This document shows positions 1-13,248 of a DNA stretch of 64,000 nucleotides, in pieces (the first letter of the stretch is position 1; the number at the start of each line of letters is the position of its first letter). The notes under the pieces were generated by a model. It ran no database searches, was not told where the DNA came from, and worked only from the letters and a program-made list of their open reading frames with translations. The position numbers and the translations under genes are program-made. Source of the DNA: Bryoerythrophyllum caledonicum (lineage: Eukaryota; Streptophyta; Bryopsida; Pottiales; Pottiaceae); contig OZ020520.1 in the NCBI GenBank assembly GCA_963971425.1, forward strand, positions 23,578,754-23,642,753, written 5' to 3'.

Positions 1-1907
1 TTTTGTTATACAAGGTGTAATAAATAACTAATTTTTTAAAAAACTAATGAATGAAAACAATATGTGTTGATAAGAAATTGAACGTTAAAAATTACATTTA
101 TAATCTAAATGGAGTCATATGAGTAAGCCAAAGGACGAGTGATGGCTGAGTACACTCCATATTTTCTAGTAAAGAAGGAGGAAAGACTAATATCAAAAGA
201 AATTTTAATGCATTCTATTTCTATGAGTGAGGTCATTGTTTGGATAAAATCTAATTTTGTTTGCAAATTTATGGTCTTTTATAAGAAATATCAAACACAA
301 ATGTTTGTCAAACTAAAGGGATATTATAGTTCATTAATACATAGCACATGGAATTATTTTATTTCACCTAAATACCTTTAAAAATGATTAGAATAATGCA
401 AATATTACTATAAGTGGTTTAATACATGATTTAAGTATGTCATGTTTCTATTTTTGACATGTAACGTAGTTTGTAATTTAGGATTTGCTAGATGAGACAC
501 AAAATATGCAAATCTATATCTTACCGTAAATGTTGACATGTTTCATCATGTTGATCTTAGATTATTCAAATCAAATATTAGCATATCAAGAATGATTACA
601 AATAAACAACCATCAATAATGTTATCCAAAATGGATAAAAGGCTTTTTTGTATAAAAAAATCAACAAGATTTTATAAATTTATAGTGTTTGGAATGGAGA
701 TATAAGGTCCATTTACATCAAATGCAAATTTTGTTGCATTTGAACACAGATATGTGTTGCGGGTACAAATTTTTGTATTTGAAATGCAAAGTGAGTTTAA
801 GAAGTCACAAATTAGAGTATTTGAAAAAGTATGGCTCTTGTTTGAATGACTCTCTTGTACTATAAAGAAGTATATAGATGACTTTGTAATCATTAAAAAT
901 GTACAAAAGTTGGTATTTTGCATGATCAATTTATATACGGACAATATCATTGGAGTTATTATGAAATTTGTGAACTGATATGAAATTGAATGACATAAAA
1001 GGAATACATGGAGGTCATGTTATTAAATACTAACCATTTGATGCAGAAGTGCTTTTTAAAACCGTACTTATTGTATAATGTGATATATGTTGTTGAAATA
1101 TAATGTCATTTTTTTATCAAGCATTTAATTGCAGAGTGGTTGCTTTTTTCATAAAATAATTATTTTAGAAGAGAAAATCAAAGTTTCAAATTGTGAGAAT
1201 TCATGCCATGTCTCATTATACGGATAATCAGATCTCCATTTGAATATACCTCCAATATGTATGAGCATTTACATATTGCATTAATGATGGCAACTTACAA
1301 AGCAAGTATTTAAAAAATTTTAAGTTTCATTGTGAAACATTATAAAAGACTTCAAGCATATTGGACAAATTAACATATGAGAAGGAATGTTTTGAACATG
1401 CAGGAAAGAAGTTTGTTATTAAATCATGTACATAATATGATTTGACAACAACATGTATGTTTGATGGTGAAGGAACCTGAAAAGTACATCATATGAATGT
1501 AAATTAACATAATTTGAATGACCAGTTAGTACAATATTTATTGTTAGATTTTTTGTAAGCTTTGAAATCTAGTTCATATATTTAAAATGGTTTTTAAGGA
1601 AATTTAAGAAGAAATTTTATTATTATAGATAATTTGATTGACATGAGTGTTCAGGAAACATCAACTCTCTCAAAAGCTCAACAAATTTTAAAGGTGCAAC
1701 CACAAATTGAAATAGAATTAGTTATCCCTATGTCATGGATGTATTTTTACCTACTCATGAATTTTATAAAATTGCAGTACGTTCATTGCTTTTACATGTA
1801 CATTTGTAAATGATTAAATAAAAAATTCTCATCACAAATCAATCACATAAGCTTTTCCATACAAATATTAGAGGAAAATTACAATTTTAATTTTTTTTGT
1901 AATGTAG
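1..1907. other. AT-rich non-coding stretch
   Basis: Strongly AT-rich sequence with no reading frame longer than about 90 codons on either strand and no recognisable protein motif. It looks like old intergenic DNA or decayed transposon sequence. I see no repeat here that recurs elsewhere in the window. Confidence 0.6.
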
Positions 1908-2275
1908 GCAATGCGCATCTATGACACTCTTGCTCTTGCTCTACCTCCCAAGTTGGACTTTGAAACTGTGTCCCAAGCCATGTATGTTGGAGTTACTTCA
2001 TCATTTTATGAGAAAGAGTAGTTCAATGATGTGGTTCATAAAGTGGATTTTGATGGTAAAGAAGGAAAAAAGAGATGTATGGCTAGTTGCAATTGTTGTT
2101 AAAATATTTTTGTATAACAATTGAAAATAAAAGCGTAAAATAAATTTTAGCCCTAATGTGTGTATCGCTTTATACAAGATCGTGGTGCATTGGATTGTCT
2201 TCTTATCATGTGGGAGGAAGAGTACGGTAGATCATATGTGATAATAGAAGTAGCAACTATTATAAAGGAATTTAG
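1908..2275 (+). pseudogene. Exon-like relic of an unrecognised protein gene
   Basis: Two exon-like blocks. The first (1,908 to about 2,123) follows a polypyrimidine tract and an AG acceptor. It reads as a hydrophilic protein beginning AMRIYDTLALALPPKLDFE and has an in-frame TAG at 2,020-2,022. The second (about 2,170-2,275) reads FIQDRGALDCLLIMWEEEY and ends at a GTAATT donor. Both look more protein-like than their AT-rich surroundings, but I do not recognise the family. The premature stop and short length suggest a decayed gene or transposon exon. From 2,276 to 2,684 I see only AT-rich sequence. Confidence 0.3.
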
Positions 2276-2684
2276 GTAATTGCTCATTTCGAAGGACTAA
2301 ATTGTTCTAGCATTAAATATAAATTTTAAGTTGAATATGAATTTTTTGTTTTGGACATATCATAGTAATGGATGTGTATCTTATCAATGTATGATAATAT
2401 ACCATTTATTCTTGTGCCAATAGAAGATATTGAAGATAGCATGCTTAAAATAATGTACCTATATCCAAGGTTCTCATATATGTTAGAATTTTATGTTAAA
2501 CCAAAAAAATTTATGCCGTAGACTTGTCCAAAGTCATTGCAAAAAAACTAGTAGAATCGGAAGCACAATCATCTACAACACTTTTAACCTTTAAAAGTTT
2601 GAGAAGCCACATCTGGATTAACACATGGCAATTCTAATTTAGATCATTATTGCACCTACTACATTCTTAAAAAGCTGCAAAATG

Positions 2685-2870
2685 GTCATGTATTTTACAT
2701 GTAAGGAGTTGTATTTGAACATGATAAGGTTCACATATCGAAATAACCCCGAAAGATGTTAGTTGAACAATCTTTAATCTAAAGGTGTAAATCTTCCTAA
2801 ACTTCAATACATTTTTTGTGTTCTATAGAGTAAAACATATCCCCGTACACACGGTTCTTGGCTAGCCGCT
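2685..2870 (+). repeat. Dispersed ~190-bp repeat, copy 1
   Basis: First of six copies of one interspersed repeat (others near 2,897, 13,373, 25,228, 26,845 and 57,890). The shared core reads in order: TTACATGTA, then GTATTTGAACATGATAAGGTT, then AAAGATGTTAGTTGAA, then a CAATACATTTTTTGTGTTCTA-like block, then a GAGTAAAACATAT-like block and a CACACGGTTC-like block. No protein is encoded. The family (SINE, MITE or another end fragment) is not identified. Confidence 0.65.
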
Positions 2871-2896
2871 AAACGTTGTAAGGTGCCACTAGCCGC

Positions 2897-3105
2897 CACA
2901 ATATTTTACATGTATAGTGTCGTATTTGAGCATGAAAAGTTTCACATATTAAAATGACCTCCAAATGAAAGATGTTAGATGAAGAATCTTCAATCCAAAG
3001 GTGCAAGTATCGTTCAATTTTTAAAACATTTTTTTGTATTTTTCAAAGTAAAATACGTGCCTACACATACAGTTCCAGAGTGACATTTAAATCAGGAATT
3101 GATGC
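2897..3105 (+). repeat. Dispersed ~190-bp repeat, copy 2
   Basis: Second copy, in direct orientation just downstream of copy 1, with the same order of blocks (TTACATGTA, GAAAGATGTTAGATGAAGAA, TCAATCCAAAGGTG, AAATACGTGCC, ACAGTTCC). It is preceded by a GTGCCACTAGCCGCCAC block, also found before the 13.4-kb copy (GTGCCACTGGTGGCCAC), so the full element extends upstream of the core. Confidence 0.65.
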
Positions 3106-3149
3106 ATTCATGAAGATGTTGATACACATTTGTGGACATTGGTTTAGCG

Positions 3150-3222
3150 GTGGATCGAACACACACTATTCACTCCGACCTCCTCGCGAGGACCGGAGTT
3201 CTTCTTCTTCTTCTTCTTGATA
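3150..3222 (+). mobile_element. LINE 3'-end fragment with terminal hairpin and TTC tail
   Basis: The sequence ends in an imperfect stem-loop (CTCCGACCTCC, GCGA, GGACCGGAG) followed by a TTC microsatellite. The same stem-loop with a TTC/GAA tail closes the 3' ends of the two large LINEs (near 16.44 and 40.61 kb, opposite strand) and a fragment near 32.63 kb. The upstream bases (AACACACACTATTCACTCC) also match those LINE ends. This is a severely 5'-truncated copy with its 3' end at the high coordinate, about 470 bp upstream of the stromal processing peptidase start. Confidence 0.7.
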
Positions 3223-3693
3223 CACATTCAAAAAATTTCATCCATCCAATTTGAAGATTGATGATAAAAAAATCCCGCTTCCAATCCGCAAAGAAAGCGT
3301 GAGATATTCTAAACGAAGCCGCTCGTGGAAACAAACCGAACCTGAAGACGGTTCCGCACCGAACCTAACCGCCAATGGAGAGCCGCCACGTGGCCGGAGC
3401 GGGCACCTTATCTTGAGCCGTCGCACCAGACTTGGAGACGACGGCCATCGACGCAGACTCACCGCGACGAGCATCGCCATTCCCCCGAAATCCATTCTCC
3501 CTCGCAAAGCAGTTTCAGTGATGGCGATGGCGAGCATACGTTAATCCAACGCTGCTGCTGCTGCTGCGGAGGAGGAGGACAAGCAGGAGGAGGAGGACGA
3601 GGAAATTTTTGTTTTTGCTTGCGTTGGCAGGGGTTTTGCAGGGAGAGTGAGTGAGGGAGAGAGTGGCTGTGACGGCGGAGGGAGGAGGAGGCC

Positions 3694-6600
3694 ATGGCGG
3701 CCATGCTCGTGCTGCCTGCGGCGAGCCTCCTGCAGCAGGCGCAGGCGCACACGGGTGGCCGTCAAGCGTCGCGGCGCGCGCCGGTGCGGTCCGTGTCCGT
3801 GACCCGTGTCGACAGGAGCATTGTCAACGATTCTCGGGATCGCCGAATTGCGTCTCCGAAGCTTAGGTATGTCGTGGAATTGTTTTCCGCTTGACCTAAT
3901 TTTCCAAGAATGATTTTTTTCGTGATATGTTATGGAGAGTTTTGAGGTTTCTTGAATTTCAACGAGTTTTGGCTGTGATTGAGGAATCTTTTTCCCCCGT
4001 AGATGGATGCAAGGAGGAGCGGAGAAGCTGCAGCGGAAGGGAGTTGTTGAGCGGAGGGTGCACCGTCATCTTGAGGTGCCAGGTTCGAAGCACGTTGTGT
4101 GCGGGACTTGTAGGGTGAATTTGAGACGCAGGACGAGGTTGGATTGGTTGGCGCCAAGTCCTCGCATTTTACAGAGTCACGATGGAGTGCGGCAGGGTTT
4201 TTCGAAGAGAGCTCTTTTCGTAAGTTCACTGACGGACGGCCCGGTGCAGGAATTGATGTGGAAGGATTTTCTTATAGTTGATTGTGTGGTTTTGCAATTG
4301 ACTGAGGAGGAGTGTTGATGGCAGTTGACGCAAGCGACGGCCGGTCCGAACGAGCCTCATGCCGCGAATTTGACGTGGACGCCGGCGGAAGGGGTTATTG
4401 AAGTTGCAGATCAATCGCAGGCTTTAGAAGATGCCTTAGGAAAGGAAATAGAGGCTGCTGATTTTTTGTCGTCCAAGCTACCTACTCATCCTAAATTGCA
4501 TCACGGGCGATTGACGAACGGACTGCAGTATGTTATCCTGCCTAATAAGGTCCCTCCGAACAGGTAGTGTACTCAAACTGTTACTTATCACTTGTCATTG
4601 AACGGGAGGTTTGGGAAGAAGTTTTGTCGTCATGATTTCGTCCTCATCGATCACAGGGCAAAATGCATAAGGAGAAGATTATAATTGAGAGTGGACTTCG
4701 TAATTTACGGTGTTTGGAAAACCTTGTGGTGGGTAGAGTGGTGAGAATTTTCGAAGCTCAGGATCGTGTTATGGATCTTTTAGTGCTATAGCTCCTTAAT
4801 AAATATCCATTTGCGAGGGAAGGATTTTCTCTGCGTAACTTCAGTCACACTGATATTAGTTCAAGTTCTAAACGATTTCTTAAAGATTTTAAAATTTAAT
4901 TTTTTTTGTAATAAGGAGCGGAGTTTCTAATCCATCGAAGATCAACGTTTCTTTCCTTACTGTGCTATTCGCGTAGTCGTTGCTAAGTTCGTGTGTTTGG
5001 CAGATTTGAGGCACATATGGAGATGCATGTTGGCTCAGTTGATGAAGCAGAGAATGAGCAAGGAATTGCTCACATGATAGAACATGTGGCTTTCTTGGGG
5101 AGCAAGAAGCGTGAAAAGCTTCTAGGGACAGGTGCTCGGTCAAATGCCTACACGGATTTTCACCATACAGTCTTTCATGTACATTCGCCAGTTACTGCTC
5201 AAGGCTCGCAAGAGCCCCTGCTTCCTCTTGTGCTGGAGGCACTTCATGAGGTACACTCCTCGATTTTTTTAATGAAATGTATAAGAAACGAGTTTGAGAT
5301 GAGTGCTACCCATGGATGAGGGTCATTTTCTTTTAATGTGTTTTCATGAAAGCGCTTGTGTTTTTCGGCATCGAACACTCAGTCAATAATACTTTGAAAT
5401 TTGGATATACTACATTTGACAGGATGTTAACTAGGGACTTATTTTCTGATGATACGCAGATTGCGTTTAAGCCAAAATTCTTGGCATCTCGAGTGGAAAA
5501 GGAAAGAAGAGCGGTGCTGTCAGAGCTGCAAATGATGAATACCATCGAGTATCGGGTTGATTGCCAGGTATTAATTATGCCTCTTCTTTTCCGCTCATGA
5601 GATACCTGACCAAGTTCTATCCTTTCTGATCGTCATAAGCTGTTGATGAATGACTGCAGCTTCTACAGCACTTGCATTCGGAGAACATGTTAGGGTATCG
5701 CTTTCCAATAGGTTTGGAGGAACAAATAAAGAAGTGGGACCCGGAAACCATCAAAGCTTTTCATGAACGTTGGTATTTCCCAGCAAATGCCACTCTCTTC
5801 ATAGTTGGTGACATCGGCAGTGTCAGCCGGACCATAGAGATGATTGAGGTATGCCTGTTTTTCTTTTCATTCTTTGTTGCTGTTCATATCTTATCCTCCT
5901 TATGGTTCATTCCACCATATGTAGTAGTCGAGGATCTGCTGAAAGATGTAGAAATATTGACGAAGCATTTCCATCTGTGGATTATGACGAACGGATATTA
6001 TTTTGTTAGGCACAATTTGCTTCAACACCGGCAGGGGTAATTACGTCGACCCATACTTCCCTGGAGAATATTAATCCAACGGCTATGACTGTTGCCACTT
6101 TGAAGGAAAGGCATCCTGTCAGGCCCCCAGTGCAACATGCATGGTCCTTGCCAGGTGCTGAAAACCAGTTGAAGAGACCTGTTATTTTCCAGCATGAGCT
6201 TCTTCAGAACTTCTCCATCAGTTTATTTTGCAAGGTGATTTTTATTTTATTTTGGAACCATTCTGGTTATTTTTTATATCGTTACCTTTGTCCTCCTCAT
6301 GAATTCTCTTCATCTTCTTTGTTCTCACCTTTTCAGTTTGGTACCAGAGTTCTCTTTTGGATAGAGTCACCGTACCGGTTTTATTGAGTCACTTACCTCG
6401 TGTCAATTTTTTTTCGGCTTGCTGTGCAGACTCCTGTTCAGAAAGTGCAGACGTTTTCCGATTTGAGGGATGTTCTGATGAGAAGAATCGTTCTATCAAC
6501 GCTGCAGTTCCGTATTAACACGCGTTACAAGGTATGTATCAATTGCGGCTTTGATGTACGGAGGTTTACTCCATATAATGAAGTCACGGGATGGGCTCGT

Positions 6601-9600
6601 ATGCAATAGATAGGTTTGCTTGGCTACAGAGTTTGATTGCTCTCTTGCTTGCGCCTGAGCCTGTACTTTTGTGGAAGTTATTGTGAACTATCAGAACGGT
6701 GATACTAAAGGAAAGGTTGCAATGCGTCTAAATTGAAGACACCTTCTTATAATTTTAAAAATTGTGCAGAGTGCCAATCCACCATTCAATGGAATTGAAC
6801 TCGACCACAGTGACTCTGGTAGAGAAGCCTGCACTGTTACTACTCTTACTATTACTGCGGAGCCCAACCACTGGGAAGGTGCAGTTAAAGTTGGCGTCCA
6901 GGAGGTTAGCTCCGCCCATGTTTCGGAATTCCCTTTCACCTTATATCAAATAATTAGATATTTTCCAATGTTATTGATTAGTATGTAATTGAAGGCGCAG
7001 ATTAAAACTCCGACATTCTTCGTTAGTTTATAGTCTTCTTGCTTTAAATTTCGAACAAAACAACTTCTCGTTTGTTGCAGGTTAGAAGACTACACAAATT
7101 TGGAGTGACAAGAGGAGAACTTCATCGTTATCTGAACGCCTTGCTCAAGGACAGCGAACATCTTGCAGCTATGATTGACAATGTACCATCAGTTGATAAT
7201 CTTGACTTCATCATGGAAAGTGATGCTCTGGGTCATACTGTGATGGACCAACAGCAAGGCCACGAAAGTCTCATGGGTGTTGCCAGCACAGTCACTTTGG
7301 AAGACGTAAGCTTGTCCTTTCGCTTTTCATCTCCAATGGAGATTTTGGATTTCTGATTGTACGGATAAGATCTCATCTTTTGAATGCGAGCTTGCTCTGT
7401 ACAATGTTGTGTTTGAATTGAGCACTGGGTTTTTACTCTAATGGATTTCTTGCAGTTCAATTGGGTCGCTTATATTTGGTAGGTCGGTGATTTGGGATTA
7501 TGCAGGTAAATGCAGCTGGAGCGAGAATGTTGGAGTATGTTGCTAATTTTGGACAACCTAGTGCCCCTTTGCCCGCAGCTATTGTTGCATGTGTACCAAA
7601 GACTCTTCATGTCGAAGGAGTGGGGGACAAGGACTTTGACATTACACCCGAGGCTATTCTTGGTGCTATATCGGATGGTCTTGACGAGCCTTTGGTCTCA
7701 GAGCCCGAGGCAAGTCTGACTGATTTGTGTATTTCTAACATTTGTAACACTAAAAACTCTGCTTTTAGTCCGGGTTCGGGTTACAATGTCGGTGATTTAA
7801 TGCGCTCGCGTTCCTCACCAATATTCTGCTGGACTCCTGTCTGAGATCACTTCTGATAATGTTTTAATTATGCCAATAGATTAGGATTTTCTGTAGTAAT
7901 TAACAAACTGGTACATCAAGGAAATGTCGATGATTCTGCATCACACGTGAGTGACGATGCAGTGACTTCCCGTGCATGCAAATTGTGTACGTAATTCTAG
8001 ATGTAGACGGTTTCAAATTTCTGTAGGAATGGTTTCTGCGAAGGCTTGATATGAAAGTTCTGATTTCCATGTGTATATGTGCAGCTTGATGTTCCAACAG
8101 AGCTTCTAAGCTCAGTACAACTGGCTGCTCTGCATATGAATAGGCAACCTCGGTTTGTTCAAGTAACTGATAATGATGATTTAATAAAGCTCATGGACGA
8201 CTCAACTGGTGTCATTCAGCGTCGATTATCGAATGGCATTCGTGTTAATTATAAGGTACTATTCTTACCCCCAAAACTTGTTGGCGCCTTCAGTTTTTCA
8301 GTTGTGCATATTATTTGACGCCTCATGTATTATGGTGCCTATCTGAGCTCTTTGTAGTTGCAGCAGCTTGCAGTTGGTAATTTCTGAAGTTTGGTTTGAC
8401 TTCTGGTATTTATCAATAAATGCAAAATTAATCACTATTTTTTTGCTCGTGTGTCTGACAGTGTTTGTAATGGATTCCGCGCAGATGACTCAAAATGAAG
8501 CTAGAGGAGGGGTCTTGAGGCTAGTTGTAGCAGGTGGAAGAGCACAGGAGAAGCCTGGTGCCAGTGGAGCTGTAGCTGTGGGTGTGCGCACTCTTAGTGA
8601 GGGAGGAGCTGTTGGTGGCTTTTCTAGAGAACAGGTGGACTATCTATGCCGTTATGCTTTTTAGTTCAAATCTTGCCGCTGACTTATGTTTCATGTACGC
8701 TTTTTTTGCTGACTGTTATAATCGTGTTCCTTATAAATTGCTGTTTATTAACCCTGTGTATTATAAAGGAAGTGATGGGTTTGACATAAAATCCAATTTC
8801 TGAAGCTGACATGTATGCCAATGCTTCTTCCCATCATTGGGGTTGAACAGGTGGAGCTCTTTTGTGTGGGGAACTTGATCAACTGTGTACTGGAAGCAGA
8901 CGAAGAGTTCCTGTGCATGGATTTCCATTTTACACTTCGTGATGGTGGCATGCGTGCCACTTTTCAACTGCTTCACATGGTTCTTGAGGTATAAACAAAT
9001 ATATATACCTCGTTGTTATTTTGTGACTTCGATCTGGAGAGAAGTTCATGTTCATCATGTGCGGATGATGCTTTCAACCGCTTATTTGGTTGCAGATGCC
9101 AACATTAGAATCTTTTTATTTTGTTGAGATGGATCTCTAGATAAATTATGTAGGAATTTCCGGCCCTGAATTGCTTCTGACCAAGAAAGAAATCCCAGTT
9201 GTTTTCTAGCATCAGATCATCTAATCAAGTTGTTGATGAGTTTTAATAATTGCTTAAATGAAATCTAAACGTTTTCTTTTGCTTGCAGCATAACGTATGG
9301 CTAGACGATGCCTTGGACAGAGCCAAGCAACTATATCTTTCACATTATCGTGCAATGCCAAAGAGCTTGGAACGAGCAACCGCTCATCGGCTAATGCGTG
9401 CGATGTTCAACAGTGAAGAGCGCTTTATCGAACCTTCACCAGAAGCCATTGAAAAGCTGACGTTACCTATTGTACGGGAAGCTGTGATGAAGCAATTGGT
9501 TCCATCAAACATGGAGGTATGAAAGTATATCCGTGCAACGTTTTTTGGCTCTTAAGTTTACTTCCTGTTGGGCACATGGGCACATATAATTTTGCATCTT

Positions 9601-12034
9601 TTCTTTTATAGGTGAAGAGAACTGTTCTGAAATTCCCTGAGAGACCCGTTTATTTATCTAAATGTTTTAGATTCGAAATAGCAGAAATTGGTGTTTACAC
9701 TGGTTGAACTTTGTCTATAGTTGGCTTTACTGCTGTGTGCCTTGACATAGTTCGCATGACAGCAATCGGTGATGCTCAATGTCTACTATTCTGTCTTATC
9801 ATTGACTTATCGAACCCAAGCGGTTCGCTTGTACCGGTATTTACCAGTAACACTGGTTGGGTTCAAGAGTATCTGATAAGATCTGAAGCCCCTTTGAGTA
9901 CTGAATGTATATATCTTTGCTTCCAGGTATGCGTCGTTGGGGACTTCACAGAAAGCGAAGTGGAATCGTGCTTAATTGATTATCTTGGAACTGTTACTCC
10001 TAGCAACGAACAGCTGCGGGACCTTGAGGAGGAGAAGCCTGTAGTGATCAATGCTAATTCTACTCCTGAACTGCGTACCCAACAGGTAGGAGTGTAGTCG
10101 GAACTTCTCGATTTAAGGAACACAAGCAGCGTCTTTTAAGTGTTGCTTTTCAATACAGGTCTCCCTCGTTTTTTTGGATTGTGCGTCCTAATCTTTCGAA
10201 TTGAAATTTGCAGGTGTTTTTGAGGGACACAGATGAGAGAGCATGTGCGTACATAGCTGGTGCTGCCCCAAATAGATGGGGATTCACTTCTGATGGAAGG
10301 GATCTGAACACCTTAGTTGAACCTGTTCCTCCATCGTTATCAGGTTGGTTTGTAAGGATGAACTTGAACTATCTTGTAACTGTTGCTTCGATTCACTGTA
10401 TCACATTTGACTGAGCTTAGAATGCAAGAAACGTGTTGTCTTTGGGTTTCAGAAGACTGTCGGACGGTATAAATTGGCTGATTGTCTAGTCATTAGATGC
10501 TCGTCTTGTCAGCATCGATATTGGAAAGTGGCTGACTTCTTACGTTTTTAATTTTGTTTATCAGAAGAGCAAGCTAGAGCATTGGCCCCGCCTGGTGTAG
10601 AAGTAATCAAGGATAGCAATGATATTCTTTGTTGGAAGAGGCATCGTCATCCCTTGTATGCGTCTGTCGCATTGACTCTGTTGGCAGAAATTATTAATGC
10701 ACGGTGGGTTTCCCAACTTTTGAGTTTGCTGAAAAATTATTTATTGTTGTTGGTGTTCTTTACTGTTTCATACTTTGCAATTTTGAGGCTATTATTTCTT
10801 GTCAGTGTGGTGTTAGATTTCAACCAGAATTCAAAGTAGAATTTCTATAAGTTTATCTGTGGGTTGTCGTTGTTGTTGCAGGTTATTTACTACAGTTAGG
10901 GATGCTTTAGGCTTGACATATGATGTATCTTTTGAACTAAGCCTCTTTGACCGGCTGAAAGCTGGTTGGTTCGTCATATCTGTGACTTCCACCCCTGCGA
11001 AGGTGAGATATTTTTATTGTATTTGAAAAAAAATCTTAAGCCCCCCCCCCCTTCCCCTTCGAATGCAAATTGTAGCTTATGATGTTTAGATAGATTGTTT
11101 GTAACTTTGCATATATTTCTCCAACTCTATAATATTCATGCTATTTCTCATGTTCAGTAACATTCGATTTTGAAACGATGCATCTTTTGCAGATTAAGTA
11201 TGCTGTCGATGCATCTCTAAATGTACTTCGCAGTATTCAAGGCAGCAGAATCAATCAGAGAGAACTTGATCGGGTATTTCAAAATACTATTGCTTGTGGA
11301 TTTTATCTCCTAACTCATCCTTCTAGTGTCACTTTTCAGTCCGACGATTTTGTAGGCAAAGACTTAGACTTGTGTATTCAAATACTTATGTGGGCATTTG
11401 CAGGCAAAGAGGACACTTCTGATGCGTCATGAGTCTGACTCAAAAGACAACACATATTGGTTAGGTTTGCTCACACATCTTCAAGCACCTTCTGTGAGTA
11501 GGAAGGTAACGTCCTCACCCGATCTTGTCCAAGACTCTGTTTTTGTTGTCTAGAATTTTATCATAGCGTGTGCCAAACTTTATTAATTCGTTGACCTCTC
11601 CTATTTCCCTGATTATCTTAAAACCTACTGCTGTTTGAATTTTGAATTTTCTGGTGAGTGTCCATATTTGTCATGGATCCCCTAACATTGTCATGTGTCT
11701 TCCATTGTAGGATGTGGGCTGTTTACGGGATTTGCCAATGTGTTATGAGGTCGCAACGGCGGATGATGTCTATAACGCGTACAATCACCTCAGTCTAGAT
11801 GACAAGTCACTGTTTACATGTATGGGGATTGCTGGTGCGGAGGTGGAGAAGGAAACCGTAACAGAAGAGATCATCGGTATGTGTTGAATTGGAGGTGAAT
11901 TTCTGTGCTGGTTTTCAAGCGTTACCCTATTTATTCTAAAATGGAATTCCGTATGTGCAGAAGATGATCCCGTTGCGAACATGCCTATGACTCATGGCCG
12001 TGGAATGTCTATGATTACGCGGCCCACCACTTAA
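3694..12034 (+). CDS. SPP: Stromal processing peptidase (M16 metalloprotease), chloroplast
   Basis: Complete 23-exon gene. Exons: 3694-3866, 4003-4219, 4325-4563, 5004-5250, 5460-5567, 5660-5848, 6010-6234, 6430-6531, 6770-6904, 7081-7305, 7506-7709, 8085-8255, 8485-8634, 8851-8988, 9289-9516, 9927-10085, 10214-10343, 10565-10703, 10882-11002, 11193-11273, 11404-11505, 11711-11876, 11961-12034. The phases close to 1,240 aa, close to the ~1,260 aa usual for plants. SPP removes transit peptides from imported precursors in the chloroplast stroma. The inverted zinc motif HMIEH lies at about residues 233-237 and the third ligand is probably Glu ~314 in the block EKERRAVLSELQMMNT. The Arg/Ala/Ser-rich N-terminus (about 60-130 residues) fits a transit peptide. 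The start is the first ATG in a GGCCATGGCGG context. Intron 11 uses a GC donor. No break was found. Confidence 0.95.
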
Positions 12035-13248
12035 CCCTTAGATTTTACTGTGGAAGATTTTTATCCACCAGGACATTCTTAAAGTTTTGAACAGTTGTAG
12101 CTGTAGGTTGATGGATTTATGGCAACTATTTTGTAATATGATGAAAGCGCCAGGATTGGCTTCAGTACATGTCTAGTAAAATAGTACGTGAAAATTGTCA
12201 CAATACTTCAGACATGTATACTTTGGCTATTTTATATTTGATGAGGTTTTGAGAGTTATCGGAATACTGTATTTTGTTCAGTTTTATGTCATTGTGTGCC
12301 AAAGGAAATTTACATATAGAGAAGTCATTGTTCACTTTATTAATTAATTCAAAAATTAAACAATACTGCCCTTCAATGCCATTCCTTTCTTGTAAAATAA
12401 AAAATATGCTTCATAGACAACCTAAATCATGTTCTCAAGTGTCTTGGATATGTTTGATCAACAGGCGATCTAAGCTTTCAAAATACAGTTGAAAAAATAT
12501 TGTTGCATCTACGAAGTGAACCAAATTCAAGCCCATTGAAAGAGTGTGATAACAATGATACCACGATATGATAAATGTACCGAACGAATCAATTAAAAAA
12601 GACCTCAAAAACGTTACCAACTGATCAATCTATCAGATACTTTTACAAGTGGTGATCTGATTACAAAATGGTTCACTGATGATAATCTATGAGCATGTTG
12701 TTCCAAGTATAAAACCAATCTCTAGCATTCTCAAGTTTTCTAAGATGCCTGATACAACTTCTTTCTCTTGCCTAAAATGTGGACTTTCAATCTTGCTAGC
12801 CAAGTTATCAAACAACTAGGCAGTCGGAGAGTCTCCTTTGAACCCCTTTCTTTCTGCTTCTAAAGGTGGATATTATACACAGACGGAGAATCTCATACCC
12901 GGCACATACCAGAAGGATGCTCACTGGTGCATCTGCTGCCCTACCACGTTGATCATCAGCTGTGCAAGCCACCTTCTGGTCGTCACATCGTCCTGCACAC
13001 ACCCAATTCACATCTTTGTAAGAAACACGTCTAGAGAGTTAGTTGTATCAACATATTAGCAACTAGAAGGTAGGAAGTGGGTACAACATTTGTGTGGGAG
13101 TTCAACAAGGCTCTTAAAGTAAACACTTATGAAATGAATGAAGGAAGAGTATCATTTTCAATCCAAATCTCTTGATTTGATTGATTGGTGCAATTCTAGC
13201 GGTTGAGAATAGGCCATGGTTGCTTTGAGGAGGTCAGGAGGTTTGTTA
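12035..13248. other. Convergent intergenic region
   Basis: Sequence between the 3' ends of the peptidase gene (+) and the CNOT9 gene (-). It is AT-rich and presumably holds both 3' UTRs and poly(A) signals. The only open frames (for example about 12,808-13,011 on the minus strand) show no family motif. I see no additional gene. Confidence 0.6.

Noticed and set aside
3238-3765. Several frames on both strands before the peptidase start
   Set aside because: GC-rich 5' UTR and promoter sequence; the frames are low-complexity (Ser, Pro, Arg) and conflict with each other.
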